Below, piece by piece: positions 9,670-18,992 of a DNA stretch of 64,000 nt. This DNA is from Paenibacillus dauci (GTDB lineage: Bacteria > Bacillota > Bacilli > Paenibacillales > Paenibacillaceae). Location of the stretch: NCBI RefSeq assembly GCF_000971985.1, contig NZ_LAQQ01000001.1:186001-250000 (forward strand). The letters run 5' to 3'. The notes below the pieces were generated by a model. That model was given only the letters and a program-made list of their open reading frames with translations, did not search any database and had not been told where the DNA came from. The stretch's first letter is position 1, and every line of letters begins with the position of its first letter. The position numbers and the translations under genes are program-made.

Positions 9670-10620
9670 TTACTCTGCCACAGTTTGTGAAGCAGCGCCA
9701 TAAGCTGCCAGCAGACGTTCACTTTCGGCTACCGTGATCGGTATAACGCTACCATGACGCTTTTGGGTTTGTCCCATATCGAATTCTGTATCGGACAGTA
9801 CACGAAAGTCTCCGCTGGACAGATCCGAAGTGATTAGAGGCAGATATCCTTTATGTTCTGCAAACCGGTCCACAATCAGACACCATTCCTGGCGGTCATT
9901 TAATTTGAAAATTTGCGGCCCTTCGACGCCTTCCAATGCTTCAAGTACGGGAGCATCTACAGGTACAAAAGAATCCCGATCCAGCGAATTACTTTGCTCT
10001 ACCAGGATATTCTTGGTAGTCTCGTTTTTGGAGTAACGGTAATAGATTCCCTCATGAGCGATGATCGTGGTATCGATAATATGATTGTCCCGCTCGATAT
10101 ATAATTCCGACGAAGTGAAGGTGCGGAAATCATGTGTATGCGCACTATAGATTTTCTGTTTACGCTCATTCATTCCGGGATCCAATGTAGCCGAAGCCCA
10201 GAAGACAAGAAAATCACCGGCAACTTCATCGTAAATGACTTCCGGCGCCCATACGCAGCCAGCATCAGATGTACCGACCGTTACCGTCCATGGATCAGAC
10301 CAGCTGACCAGATCGTCCGATTCCCAGATAACGATATTCTGGCTGCCTTCGTTAACTGCTGCCGACCAGCCTTTGCCGCTGGCAATCCGCAGATCGGTAG
10401 CGATAATATAGAATTTGCCACTATCCACTGCACGAATCAGAAAAGGATCGCGGACTCCTTTTTCACCAATTGTAGAGTGCAGAACAGGCAATCCACGATT
10501 CAGATCATGCCAATGAAGTCCATCCTGACTGAGTGAAAAGTAAATCTGTTCTCCATCCGGCTGCTCCCCAATAAAATGTACCATTAGATAATGGGTATAT
10601 GTATTCTGATGTACCGACAA
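9670..10620 (-). CDS. Glycoside hydrolase family 43-like protein
   Basis: 316 residues, no signal peptide, so probably cytoplasmic. It resembles the five-bladed beta-propeller GH43 family (arabinofuranosidases, xylosidases, galactosidases). Visible propeller features are the DGLHWHDLNRG opening, GVRDPFLIRAVD, VWAPEVIYDEVAGDFLVFWAS (typical acid region), HIIDTTIIAHEGIYYRYSKNE and EGVEGPQIFKLNDR (a Glu likely to be the catalytic acid). The gene starts with TTG at 10620 preceded by AGGAGG. It is divergent from the PL11 lyase. Substrate is unassigned; arabinan or galactan side chains of pectin would fit the neighbourhood. Confidence 0.85.
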   Translation of the reverse strand: MSVHQNTYTHYLMVHFIGEQPDGEQIYFSLSQDGLHWHDLNRGLPVLHSTIGEKGVRDPFLIRAVDSGKFYIIATDLRIASGKGWSAAVNEGSQNIVIWESDDLVSWSDPWTVTVGTSDAGCVWAPEVIYDEVAGDFLVFWASATLDPGMNERKQKIYSAHTHDFRTFTSSELYIERDNHIIDTTIIAHEGIYYRYSKNETTKNILVEQSNSLDRDSFVPVDAPVLEALEGVEGPQIFKLNDRQEWCLIVDRFAEHKGYLPLITSDLSSGDFRVLSDTEFDMGQTQKRHGSVIPITVAESERLLAAYGAASQTVAE

Positions 10621-10854
10621 ATCTATCGCCTCCTGTTGATGATCGGATATATGCTACACTGCATATCTCTTATGCTATTTTGTGGCTCCGGATTTTTACA
10701 TATGAAAATAGCGAAGTGCTGCACGTCAGACAAATGATAATTCCGAATAAACATGGATATGTACAAATTAGCTGTTTTCTTGTAAATAGGAAACTGCTAG
10801 ACTTTATATGGATTCAGGTAACGTACTGACCAGAGTAATCGACAGGAGGTGTTT

Positions 10855-10868
10855 TGAAAGCGCTTCAA
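10855..10868 (+). promoter_or_regulatory. cre-like site (CcpA box)
   Basis: TGAAAGCGCTTCAA matches 13 of 14 positions of the consensus TGWAARCGNTWNCA. It lies 60 bases before the PL11 lyase start, so catabolite repression of that gene is likely. Confidence 0.65.
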
Positions 10869-10927
10869 TATTATTGGGCAATATCGTGTTGAATGGAATA
10901 GATCAGATACAAGGAGGGATTTCATTT

Positions 10928-13900
10928 ATGCATTTTTATAAAAGCAAAACTGTAACAAAGCAGATAGTGTCCAAAGTGCTTATGATTATTATGATTCTGT
11001 CGCTTGTCGTTCCTGCTGTTCCGGCTTCTGTAAAGGCAGAGAATACAGTACTGGTGAATGAAGACTTTAGCAGCTATCCGGCAGGACCTTTCACTATAGG
11101 CAGTGGCAACGCCTGGGGCAAAGAAGGCAGTGCACCTGTGGTTCAGATCGCCAGAGAGACGGTAACTGGAATGACCTATGCCGAAATCAAAAATACATCT
11201 TCCGGTTCTTCCTATATCGGTCAGCGCTTTGCTGCACAAACGGGCGGGCTTATCGCCGAGTTTGATATTCGCGTACCGGGTAATAACGGCGGTTCCCTGT
11301 ACATGATGGATGGCAAGATTAATGCGACCAGTGCTGCCGCCGTGAATACCGGTATGGGCGCAGGCAGTATTCAGGGTACGCAATCGTCTAATCGGATTGC
11401 TTATGATCCTTCAACCTGGTATCGCTTGCAATATGTAATTAATATTCCTGCACAGACATATACAACGACCATTACCGATCTATCTACAGGTAGCATCGTT
11501 GCTGAGTGGCAGGATTCATTCCGTAACAAAGTGGCACGGATCAGCAGCTTTGGGTTGTATCTGGGACGAGATGGAGGAACCATTCAGCTCGCAAATGCAC
11601 ACGTTACCAATTTGGATCTGAATCTAAGCAGCCTGCAGGTGAAGTCACAAGATTTTACGCCTGCTTTCACTCCGGCATTTGACCCATCTGTCCTTAATTA
11701 CCAGATGGAAGTGCCTTATTCCGTGAATACTCTCGATATTACACCTACAGCAAGTGATGCTGATAAAGTGCAGCTGAGTGTTGGAAAGACTACTGCTTCC
11801 AGCGGTACTTCCGCATCAGTTATTCTGGATGGAGCAACGACCAGCATTCCGGTTCGAGTGACTTCCGATACATATTCGGATATCTCCCGTACCTACACAC
11901 TGAATGTGACCCGATTGGAGAAATATCCGGATCTTCAGTATGTCGTATCCGAACCGCATAACGGCAAAGTGAAGATCGGATGGGAGGAGACGATTGATCC
12001 TACCTATACCGAAGCCCATATTTATCAGGTACAGAAAAACCAAAAGCTCAAGCTGGTCAATACCGTCGCGCGTGGAACGTATATCTCTACCATCGATAAA
12101 CTGAAAAACAACACAACTTATACATTTGTTGTCAAAGCCGCTTTTGAAGATGGCAGCGAATCTACCGGAGTAACGATCCAGGAGACTCCTGTCAAACTGC
12201 CACCTCGTCAGATGGAATATCTGGATCGCGGATTGGTAGCTATTCCTCAATCCGGCGGAGTCTATGTAAGCTGGCGCCTGCTTGGTACCGATCCGGACTC
12301 TATCGGATTTGACCTGTACCGGGATGGCAAAAAAGTAAATTCTGGTCCAATACGCAGTACAACAAACTTTATGGATAAGGGTGGCAGCAGCCAGTCTACG
12401 TATTATGTACAAGCCGTAGGCGGTAAAGTAGGACCCAAGCAGTCCGAAACGGCCAAAGTATGGAATGCCGATCATCTGAGTATTCCTTTGCGCAAACCGG
12501 CAGACGGCAAGACGGTTACCGGTGAAGTCTATTCCTACAGCGCCAATGATGCCACTACTGCTGATCTGGATGGAGACGGACAATACGAGATCATTCTTAA
12601 ATGGGCACCATCCAATGCCAAGGATAATTCCCAGAGTGGTCATACCGGCAGTACACTCGTCGATGCCTACAAGCTTGATGGCAGTTTCCTATGGCGGGTC
12701 ACACTGGGACCGAATATTCGCTCCGGTGCACATTACCTGGATGTCATGGCATATGATCTGGATGGTGATGGCAAAGCCGAAGTAGCTTTCCGTACAGCCG
12801 ATGGAACTGTCGACGGACAGGGCAAAGTTATTGGTAATGCCAGTGCCCGTTATGCCAATGACGGCGGTTATATTCTGACTGGTCCCGAATATTTCTCGAT
12901 TTTTGAAGGAACAACAGGCCGTGAACTTATTACAGAGAATTATGAACCGGCACGCGGAGATGTCAATTCGTGGGGAGATGGCTACGGTAACCGGGTCGAC
13001 CGCTTCCTGGCTGCGATCGCTTATCTGGATGGCGAACGACCAAGTCTGGTTATGCAGCGTGGTTACTATACTCGTATGGTACTGGTTGCTTATGACTGGA
13101 GAGACGGCAAGCTGACCAAGCGCTGGACTTTTGATTCCAGCACACCGGGCAATGAGAAATATGCCGGACAAGGGAACCACCAACTGTCTGTGGCCGACGT
13201 GGATAACGATGGCAAAGACGAGATTATCACAGGAGCTGCGGCTATCGATCATAATGGATCAGGGCTGTGGGTCAGCGGACTTGGACATGGTGATGCCATG
13301 CATGTCAGCGATCTGAATCCTCAGCGTCTGGGCCTGGAAGAATGGGCGGTTCAGGAGCATACGGATGCCCCTTATTCCGCTGATCTCAAAGACGCCCGAA
13401 CCGGCCGTGTGCTCTGGGGACAGGCACAGCTGGGTGTTGATGTTGGGCGTGGACTGAGTGCGGATATCGATCCAAGACATCCGGGAGCTGAGATGTGGGC
13501 TATTGATGGAGAGTGGAACAGTGCAACAGGCGGTCTTTTTACAGCAGCAGGAGAGAAGATTTCCAGCAGCATTCCTTCTTCCAACTTTGCCATCTGGTGG
13601 GACGGGGATCTGAGTCGTGAACTGCTGGATCATACGTTCAGTACAGAACCTGTCCGGCAAGGTGTACCCAAGATTGATAAGTGGGATTACGCCAATCAGC
13701 GCTTGCGTAATCTGATTACATTCACTGGCAACCTGTCCAATAATGACACCAAGGGCAATCCGGCTCTGCAGGCAGATATACTGGGTGATTGGCGTGAGGA
13801 ATTGGTGCTTCGCAATACGGACAGCACCGAACTGCGTATCTATTCCACCACCGAGCAGACCAATTATCGATTGGTAACGCTGATGCATGATGCGGTCTAC

Positions 13901-14029
13901 CGGCTGGGTATTGCGTGGCAAAATACCGGCTACAATCAACCGCCGCATACCAGCTATTATCTGGGAACCGGTATGGAGCAGCCTGAGCAGCCGAATATTC
14001 GTGTGATTCAACCGGATCGCAAGTCATAA
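10928..14029 (+). CDS. Secreted rhamnogalacturonan lyase, family PL11, multidomain
   Basis: 1033 residues. I place the start at the ATG at 10928 (AAGGAGGG upstream), which gives a clean Sec signal peptide ending near VPASVKAE; an in-frame ATG at 10808 would hide it. Domains: beta-sandwich, laminin-G or CBM-like module (about 38-220), a cadherin-like beta-sandwich (about 225-325), a fibronectin-III module (about 330-415), then the PL11 eight-bladed propeller (about 420-1030) with repeated DLDGDG-type calcium sites (ADLDGDGQYEI, DLDGDGKAEV, VDNDGKDEI). It would cut the rhamnogalacturonan-I backbone by beta-elimination outside the cell. The B. subtilis relatives YesW/YesX lack the N-terminal modules, so this is a longer form. 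Confidence 0.93.
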   Translation: MHFYKSKTVTKQIVSKVLMIIMILSLVVPAVPASVKAENTVLVNEDFSSYPAGPFTIGSGNAWGKEGSAPVVQIARETVTGMTYAEIKNTSSGSSYIGQRFAAQTGGLIAEFDIRVPGNNGGSLYMMDGKINATSAAAVNTGMGAGSIQGTQSSNRIAYDPSTWYRLQYVINIPAQTYTTTITDLSTGSIVAEWQDSFRNKVARISSFGLYLGRDGGTIQLANAHVTNLDLNLSSLQVKSQDFTPAFTPAFDPSVLNYQMEVPYSVNTLDITPTASDADKVQLSVGKTTASSGTSASVILDGATTSIPVRVTSDTYSDISRTYTLNVTRLEKYPDLQYVVSEPHNGKVKIGWEETIDPTYTEAHIYQVQKNQKLKLVNTVARGTYISTIDKLKNNTTYTFVVKAAFEDGSESTGVTIQETPVKLPPRQMEYLDRGLVAIPQSGGVYVSWRLLGTDPDSIGFDLYRDGKKVNSGPIRSTTNFMDKGGSSQSTYYVQAVGGKVGPKQSETAKVWNADHLSIPLRKPADGKTVTGEVYSYSANDATTADLDGDGQYEIILKWAPSNAKDNSQSGHTGSTLVDAYKLDGSFLWRVTLGPNIRSGAHYLDVMAYDLDGDGKAEVAFRTADGTVDGQGKVIGNASARYANDGGYILTGPEYFSIFEGTTGRELITENYEPARGDVNSWGDGYGNRVDRFLAAIAYLDGERPSLVMQRGYYTRMVLVAYDWRDGKLTKRWTFDSSTPGNEKYAGQGNHQLSVADVDNDGKDEIITGAAAIDHNGSGLWVSGLGHGDAMHVSDLNPQRLGLEEWAVQEHTDAPYSADLKDARTGRVLWGQAQLGVDVGRGLSADIDPRHPGAEMWAIDGEWNSATGGLFTAAGEKISSSIPSSNFAIWWDGDLSRELLDHTFSTEPVRQGVPKIDKWDYANQRLRNLITFTGNLSNNDTKGNPALQADILGDWREELVLRNTDSTELRIYSTTEQTNYRLVTLMHDAVYRLGIAWQNTGYNQPPHTSYYLGTGMEQPEQPNIRVIQPDRKS

Positions 14030-14060
14030 GCAGATCATCATATCAATTAATACTCATCAG

Positions 14061-14110
14061 CACAAAAAAGTCGTATCTGAGCAGTTGATCAGGTACGACT
14101 TTTTTTGTGT
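14061..14110. terminator. Rho-independent terminator
   Basis: Long hairpin: 15 bases at 14061-14075 pair with 14094-14109, an internal TCTGA/TCAGG pairing extends it, and an A-run/T-run flanks it. It ends the PL11 transcript and can also stop the convergent glycosyltransferase gene. Confidence 0.88.
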
Positions 14111-14221
14111 GAACGATATATTTGAGCAAGACACAGGATCAAACGAATCGTGTAAGTGAACCAGAGCCTATTGAAAATCTAACCCTTACGCATAAAATGT
14201 ACAATTCATTACCGGTAGCAC

Positions 14222-15409
14222 TTATGCTTGTACACGCTGCAAATAGGCATCGATATGACGAAGCGCTTCATCCGTACCGCCGCACTGCTGGAAGCTGTGG
14301 TTGATTTTCCGAACGCCTTCCTGGTAAGCAGGATTAGATAACACTTCCCGGACTGCTGTTTGCAGGGATTGTACATTCACCTGATCTTTGGTGATTCGAT
14401 AGCCGGCCTGCAGCTCGGTGAGACGCTGCGCAACCATTGGTTGATCCTTGTCCTGAGGGAGTACAACAAGTGGAACTTCAAAGTGAATCCCTTCATTCAC
14501 ACTATTCATTCCGCCATGGGTAATGAATACGTCGGTGTGGCGCAGTACATCCAGCTGAGGTACATAGGACGAGATAATGAAATTCGCAGGAGCAGGATTG
14601 ATTTTGGTTAGATCGGCTTTCTCACCGGCAGCGATTACCACGATTCCATCGAAATCCGTAAATGCCTCGATGCACGTATTAAAGAACTCTTCGATATGAT
14701 TCAGCACCGTACCCATGGAAATATACAGTACCTTCTTGTTGGTAAGTTGATCTAATGGAAAAGGACCCGAGCCTTTGCGTTCGGGGAAACTGGGACCGAT
14801 AAACAGATTCTGTTCTTCAAACTGATCGCCATTCGGCTGAAAATATCGGCTGGTATACACAATATTCAGCGCTCCTGAATTATTCATAAATTGCACCATT
14901 TCTTTTGGAGCAACGCCGTATTTTTCTCTCATCAGCGTCAGAGACTCTGCTACAAATGGATCCAGCTGACCTGGAGATTCTGCATTCGGACGGAACAGAT
15001 TGGTCGCCATATGCTTGTTCGAGATTAGGAAGGATGGAGAAGAAGAGATACCCGGAATATTCAGCATGTCCCGTACCAGTTCGCCTGCTCCAAACCGATC
15101 ATACAATACCAGATCAAATGCCATCGTATCCGACAGCTGACGGGCGATTTCCAGAATATCCAGTGATGTGCGAATATGGATCTTCATGAACTCATTGATA
15201 CTTTCCCGGTTGGATGTGTCAATCAAAGCGGTGCGCACCAGATCGGGATGTAGATGAACGATAGCACCTACCGCTTCGAGTCTTTCTTGATACTTTTCCG
15301 TAGTAATATAGTGTACTTCATCACCACGTGCTGTAAACGCCTGGGTTATACCGAGCGTTGGATTCACATGACCTTCTGCAGGGAAATTGACAAACAAAAT
15401 ACGCAGCAT
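14222..15409 (-). CDS. Macrolide-type (MGT) UDP-glycosyltransferase
   Basis: 395 residues, GT1 family, GT-B fold. The N-terminal acceptor domain starts LRILFVNFPAEGHVNPTLG. The C-terminal donor domain carries KKVLYISMGTV, SYVPQLDVLRHTDVFITHGGMNS, and VPLVVLPQDKDQPMVAQRL, the nucleotide-sugar signature of MGT/YjiC enzymes. It transfers a sugar, usually glucose, to small hydrophobic acceptors such as flavonoids or macrolides. A good AGGAG site precedes the ATG at 15409. It stands between pectin genes but does not fit that pathway; xenobiotic or plant-phenolic detoxification is the more likely role. Confidence 0.92.
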   Translation of the reverse strand: MLRILFVNFPAEGHVNPTLGITQAFTARGDEVHYITTEKYQERLEAVGAIVHLHPDLVRTALIDTSNRESINEFMKIHIRTSLDILEIARQLSDTMAFDLVLYDRFGAGELVRDMLNIPGISSSPSFLISNKHMATNLFRPNAESPGQLDPFVAESLTLMREKYGVAPKEMVQFMNNSGALNIVYTSRYFQPNGDQFEEQNLFIGPSFPERKGSGPFPLDQLTNKKVLYISMGTVLNHIEEFFNTCIEAFTDFDGIVVIAAGEKADLTKINPAPANFIISSYVPQLDVLRHTDVFITHGGMNSVNEGIHFEVPLVVLPQDKDQPMVAQRLTELQAGYRITKDQVNVQSLQTAVREVLSNPAYQEGVRKINHSFQQCGGTDEALRHIDAYLQRVQA

Positions 15410-15562
15410 CTGGTATCACTCCTGTTCATGAAATAATAGGATGTATGTTATCGGAATCATTTCATTTATGATACCAGTAATCATCAAATATTCAAAATAA
15501 CGTAAATCTCCTTGTGTGACCACATGTAAAAGTAAACTTCGATTGTTAGCACCGCTTTAGGC

Positions 15563-16345
15563 TCAAGTTTCACTTCGGAATCGATATTTTCTCGGTGAAC
15601 TACCTACAAACTTTTTGAATTGCCGCATAAAATGAGTGTCGTTCTCATAACCGCAGCTATCGGCAATTTGCGTCACCGACATCTCGCTGTGATCCAGCAA
15701 ATATTTGGCATGTTCCATTCTTCCGTTAATCATATCCGTCACCACCGAACAGCCAAATAGCTGTTTGTAAATATGCTGAAAATAGGATTTGCTCAGATTA
15801 AGATTCTCTGCCAATCGGGTAACCGATATGTTCTGCTGAGGCGATCGGTACAGATCATTACGCAGTTCCGCAAAGGCAGCATAATATCGGTGCAGCTGGT
15901 GCGGAGCTGTACGCTGACGCAAATCAGCCAGCTTCATCAAAAAAGAGCGAAGGTCGCAATCGATAATACGCTCGCGCAAAGGTCCATCGAGCCGGTGGAT
16001 ATGCTGCAGCTCCATCATGCAGCGTGAGATCATCATCGGGTCAGATGCCTCTACAGGCGTATCCAGCGGAAACTGCAGACCTGTAAGAAATCCCTCTAGC
16101 TCTTCGCCATTACAATGAAACCAGTCATTAATAAAGGGACTCTCCAGTTCACGATAGAAATAGGGAGTATCCGGCCGGAAAAAGATAAATGTATTCTTCT
16201 CGATCACCATTATATGCTCATGGAGTTTTAATTCGGTTCTGCTGTTAAAAAATATAAAAGTATAGTTTCCCGAACCATGAGGGCGATTCCTGATAATCCC
16301 CTCATGGTGGATCGTTCGATACCCACAGGCTAATAGCGTAATCAT
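15563..16345 (-). CDS. AraC-family transcriptional regulator
   Basis: 260 residues. N-terminal cupin-like sensing domain (about 1-150; HEHIMVIEKNTFIFFRPDTPYFYRE) and C-terminal double helix-turn-helix (about 165-258) with LAENLNLSKSYFQHIYKQLFG and the family signature SVTQIADSCGYENDTHFMRQFKKFVG. It is transcribed away from the DUF2264-GH88 operon, so it probably activates those genes in response to a pectin-derived sugar. GGAGG precedes the ATG. Confidence 0.92.
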   Translation of the reverse strand: MITLLACGYRTIHHEGIIRNRPHGSGNYTFIFFNSRTELKLHEHIMVIEKNTFIFFRPDTPYFYRELESPFINDWFHCNGEELEGFLTGLQFPLDTPVEASDPMMISRCMMELQHIHRLDGPLRERIIDCDLRSFLMKLADLRQRTAPHQLHRYYAAFAELRNDLYRSPQQNISVTRLAENLNLSKSYFQHIYKQLFGCSVVTDMINGRMEHAKYLLDHSEMSVTQIADSCGYENDTHFMRQFKKFVGSSPRKYRFRSET

Positions 16346-16398
16346 CTTTCTTTACCTCCAAGCACGATAGGTCAGTTTTTGATCATTATAGTTTATTG

Positions 16399-16412
16399 TG
16401 ATAACGGTTACA
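16399..16412 (+). promoter_or_regulatory. cre-like site (CcpA box)
   Basis: TGATAACGGTTACA agrees with the cre consensus at 13 of 14 positions (only position 4 differs). It lies in the divergent region between the AraC regulator and the DUF2264 gene. Confidence 0.6.
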
Positions 16413-16462
16413 AATCACTATACTTTTTCTGAAATGACAGGCTGATCAAAGGAGGATACATC

Positions 16463-17599
16463 ATGTCGGAAGATAGAACGTATTGGGTGAAGACACTTAT
16501 ACAGATTGCCCATCCTGTCCTTCAGGCGTTATCGGAGCGCCGGTTGACCCGGGATATGCCTGTAGAAGCAGACCGATCGAAGTATACTCATCTCGAAGCA
16601 CTGGGACGAACTCTCGCCGGTATATCCCCATGGCTGGAACACGGTCCTCGTACCGGAGAGGAAGGGCAGCAGCGAGCAGACATGGCTCTGCTGGCGAGGC
16701 AGGCGATCGAATCTGCTGTAGACCCGGATTCCAGTGAGTATATGAATTTTACTGAAGGTGGGCAGCCTCTGGTCGATGCTGCATTTCTGGCTCATGCGAT
16801 TATTCGTGCACCTCATGAGCTGTATGAACTGCTTCCCGGGAAGACTCAGGCGCAGCTTATCACTGCTTTGCTGTCGACACGAGAGATTCGTCCTGTGTTT
16901 AGCAACTGGCTGCTGTTCAGTGCAATGATTGAGACGGTGCTGTTCCGTATGGGTGTAGAGATATGGGATCGCATGCGCATTGATTACGCGATCAGACAGC
17001 ATGAGCAGTGGTATAAGGGAGACGGCATCTATGGAGATGGTCCTCAGTTCCACTGGGATTATTACAACAGCTTTGTCATTCAGCCGATGCTGGTGGATAT
17101 TCTGGATGTGATGGGCGATCAGTTCAGTGACTGGGATACTCTTCGTGTTCCTGTGCAACAGCGGGCTGTACGTTATGCTGGTATTCTGGAACGGATGATT
17201 TCGCCGGAAGGCACTTATCCGCCTATAGGGAGATCCCTCGCGTATCGTTTTGGTGCTTTTCAGCATCTGTCCCTGACGGCACTGAGACAGGATCTGCCGG
17301 CAGAGGTTATGCCTGCACAGGTACGCGGTGCCCTTACCGCTGTGATTCGCCGTCAGATTCAGATGCCGGGTACATTTGACGAGCAAGGCTGGCTGCAGAT
17401 CGGGTTTGCAGGCAATCAGCCGGATATCGGGGAAGGGTATATCTCGACAGGCAGTCTGTATCTGTGTACGACTGTATTTCTTGCTCTTGGCCTTGCCCCG
17501 GAACACGAATTCTGGCAGGGACAAGCAGAATGGACAGCGCAAAAAGCATGGTCTGGCAAAGTTTTCCCGATCGATATGGCGGTACCGAGTCACAACTAG
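16463..17599 (+). CDS. DUF2264 domain-containing protein
   Basis: 378 residues of the DUF2264 family, an alpha/alpha-barrel type protein often found in Bacillota next to pectin-degrading enzymes. Recognisable parts: YWVKTLIQIAHPVLQALSE, the LEALGRTLAGISPWLE segment, NWLLFSAMIETVLFRMG, YGDGPQFHWDYYNSFVIQPML and RYAGILERMISPEGTYPPIGRS. No signal peptide, so cytoplasmic. The activity is not established here; an unsaturated-oligosaccharide hydrolase role would fit the fold and the GH88 gene 30 bases downstream. GGAGG lies before the ATG. Confidence 0.88.
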   Translation: MSEDRTYWVKTLIQIAHPVLQALSERRLTRDMPVEADRSKYTHLEALGRTLAGISPWLEHGPRTGEEGQQRADMALLARQAIESAVDPDSSEYMNFTEGGQPLVDAAFLAHAIIRAPHELYELLPGKTQAQLITALLSTREIRPVFSNWLLFSAMIETVLFRMGVEIWDRMRIDYAIRQHEQWYKGDGIYGDGPQFHWDYYNSFVIQPMLVDILDVMGDQFSDWDTLRVPVQQRAVRYAGILERMISPEGTYPPIGRSLAYRFGAFQHLSLTALRQDLPAEVMPAQVRGALTAVIRRQIQMPGTFDEQGWLQIGFAGNQPDIGEGYISTGSLYLCTTVFLALGLAPEHEFWQGQAEWTAQKAWSGKVFPIDMAVPSHN

Positions 17600-17629
17600 G
17601 AATCATATTACAGAGAGGAGCAAGAACAG

Positions 17630-18745
17630 ATGACTGCACAACCACAATGGGTACAGGAAGCATGGGAACAAATGAAGAACAAAGTGAAAAGAGTACATAC
17701 ACGTATAGGAGATCAATTTCCCCATGCCAGTGTCAATGGAACTTACAAGCTGGAACCGGCAGCATGGTGGACCGCTGGATTCTGGCCGGGTTTGTTATGG
17801 CTGGTATATAGAGATACCCGGGATGAGGAGTTACGAGCATCTGCAGAATCCTGTGAGCGTCAGCTGGATGTCCTGCTGACAGATGCCGCTAAGGTGGATC
17901 ATGATATTGGTTTTATGTGGACACTGACGAGCGGAGCCAGATACCGCATTCTGGGAGACGAGGATTCCAAGCGAAGAGCACTACTCGCTGCCAATCTATT
18001 GAGTGCCCGTTTTAATGCCCAGGGGAACTTTATCCGCGCATGGAATGGTCAAGGGCTGGAAGGGTGGGCGATTATCGACTGCCTGATGAATCTGCCGCTG
18101 CTGTACTGGGCCTCCTCGGTAACTGGTGACCCGAGGTATCTGCATATCGCAACCCGGCATGCAGATACTGTACTACAGCACTTTTACCGTGAGGATGGAT
18201 CGGTATCCCACATTGTAGCTTTCGATCCGGTTACCGGGGAGAAGCTGGAAGTGAAAGGCGGACAGGGATATGCGCCTGACTCGGCATGGTCACGTGGTAC
18301 AGCCTGGGCAATTTACGGGATGAGTCTGAGTTATCAATATACGGGGAATCCGGCGTATCTGAATGCAGCGAAACGGAGTGCTCATTTCTTCATGGCGAAT
18401 TTGCCTGAAGATCATGTACCCTATTGGGATTTTCGTTCACCGGAAGGAGATTCTGCCGTACGTGATTCTTCTGCTGGAGCTTGTGCAGCATGTGGACTTT
18501 TATTGCTGGCAGATCAGGTAGGCGAGCTGGAAGCACGAATGTATCGTGAAAGCGGAGAGAAGATTCTACATTCGCTATACAGCCGATATGGAGCCTGGGA
18601 GTCGGAGACAGAGGAAGGACTTATTTTGCATGGCACCAGTCATTTTCCGGAACAGCAGAATGTCGATGTTCCCCTGATCTATGGAGACTACTATTTTGCA
18701 GAAGGCATTGCGCTATTGATGGGGTATGAGGAGCGATTCTGGTAA
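17630..18745 (+). CDS. Unsaturated glucuronyl/rhamnogalacturonyl hydrolase (GH88/GH105 type)
   Basis: 371 residues, cytoplasmic, (alpha/alpha)6 barrel. It would hydrate the 4,5-double bond of the oligosaccharides released by polysaccharide lyases, so it completes the work of the PL11 enzyme. Seen: WWTAGFWPGLLWLVYRDT, the catalytic-type Asp in VDHDIGFMWTLTSGARYR, a second Asp in IIDCLMNLPLLYWAS, DSAWSRGTAWAIYGMSLSYQYTG, and the C-terminal IYGDYYFAEGIALLMGYEERFW. The general form is closest to GH88. A GAGAGGAG site precedes the start, and the gene forms an operon with DUF2264. Confidence 0.92.
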   Translation: MTAQPQWVQEAWEQMKNKVKRVHTRIGDQFPHASVNGTYKLEPAAWWTAGFWPGLLWLVYRDTRDEELRASAESCERQLDVLLTDAAKVDHDIGFMWTLTSGARYRILGDEDSKRRALLAANLLSARFNAQGNFIRAWNGQGLEGWAIIDCLMNLPLLYWASSVTGDPRYLHIATRHADTVLQHFYREDGSVSHIVAFDPVTGEKLEVKGGQGYAPDSAWSRGTAWAIYGMSLSYQYTGNPAYLNAAKRSAHFFMANLPEDHVPYWDFRSPEGDSAVRDSSAGACAACGLLLLADQVGELEARMYRESGEKILHSLYSRYGAWESETEEGLILHGTSHFPEQQNVDVPLIYGDYYFAEGIALLMGYEERFW

Positions 18746-18798
18746 GAACTATAGAAGTACGGGACTATATATACTCATCTATTATATTTATCAATCAA

Positions 18799-18826
18799 GA
18801 CCTGCAGTGGTGACTGCAGGTCTTTT
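18799..18826 (+). terminator. Rho-independent terminator after GH88
   Basis: Nine-base perfect stem (18799-18807 with 18814-18822), 6-base loop, followed by TTTT. Closes the DUF2264-GH88 operon. Confidence 0.85.
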
Positions 18827-18992
18827 GTGTCGTGGATAGCTGGCACTAAGACTGGCGGACATTTCTTCTCTGTGAATAATCAAGGAGAGGTATGATTTGT
18901 AAATACTGAAAATCCTGCATTATTTTCTAAATAAGTGGCTCCCAAATGCAGATATATGTATTAAAAGGACGGAAGAACGAAGGGACTCCAAA

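Noticed and set aside
11816-14011. Two long minus-strand frames (11816-12643 and 13259-14011)
   Set aside because: Antisense shadows of the PL11 lyase; no starts with ribosome sites.
16529-17593. Long open frame on the minus strand, 354 residues
   Set aside because: It is antisense to the well-supported DUF2264 gene, has no ribosome site and shows Cys/His/Arg-rich non-protein-like composition.
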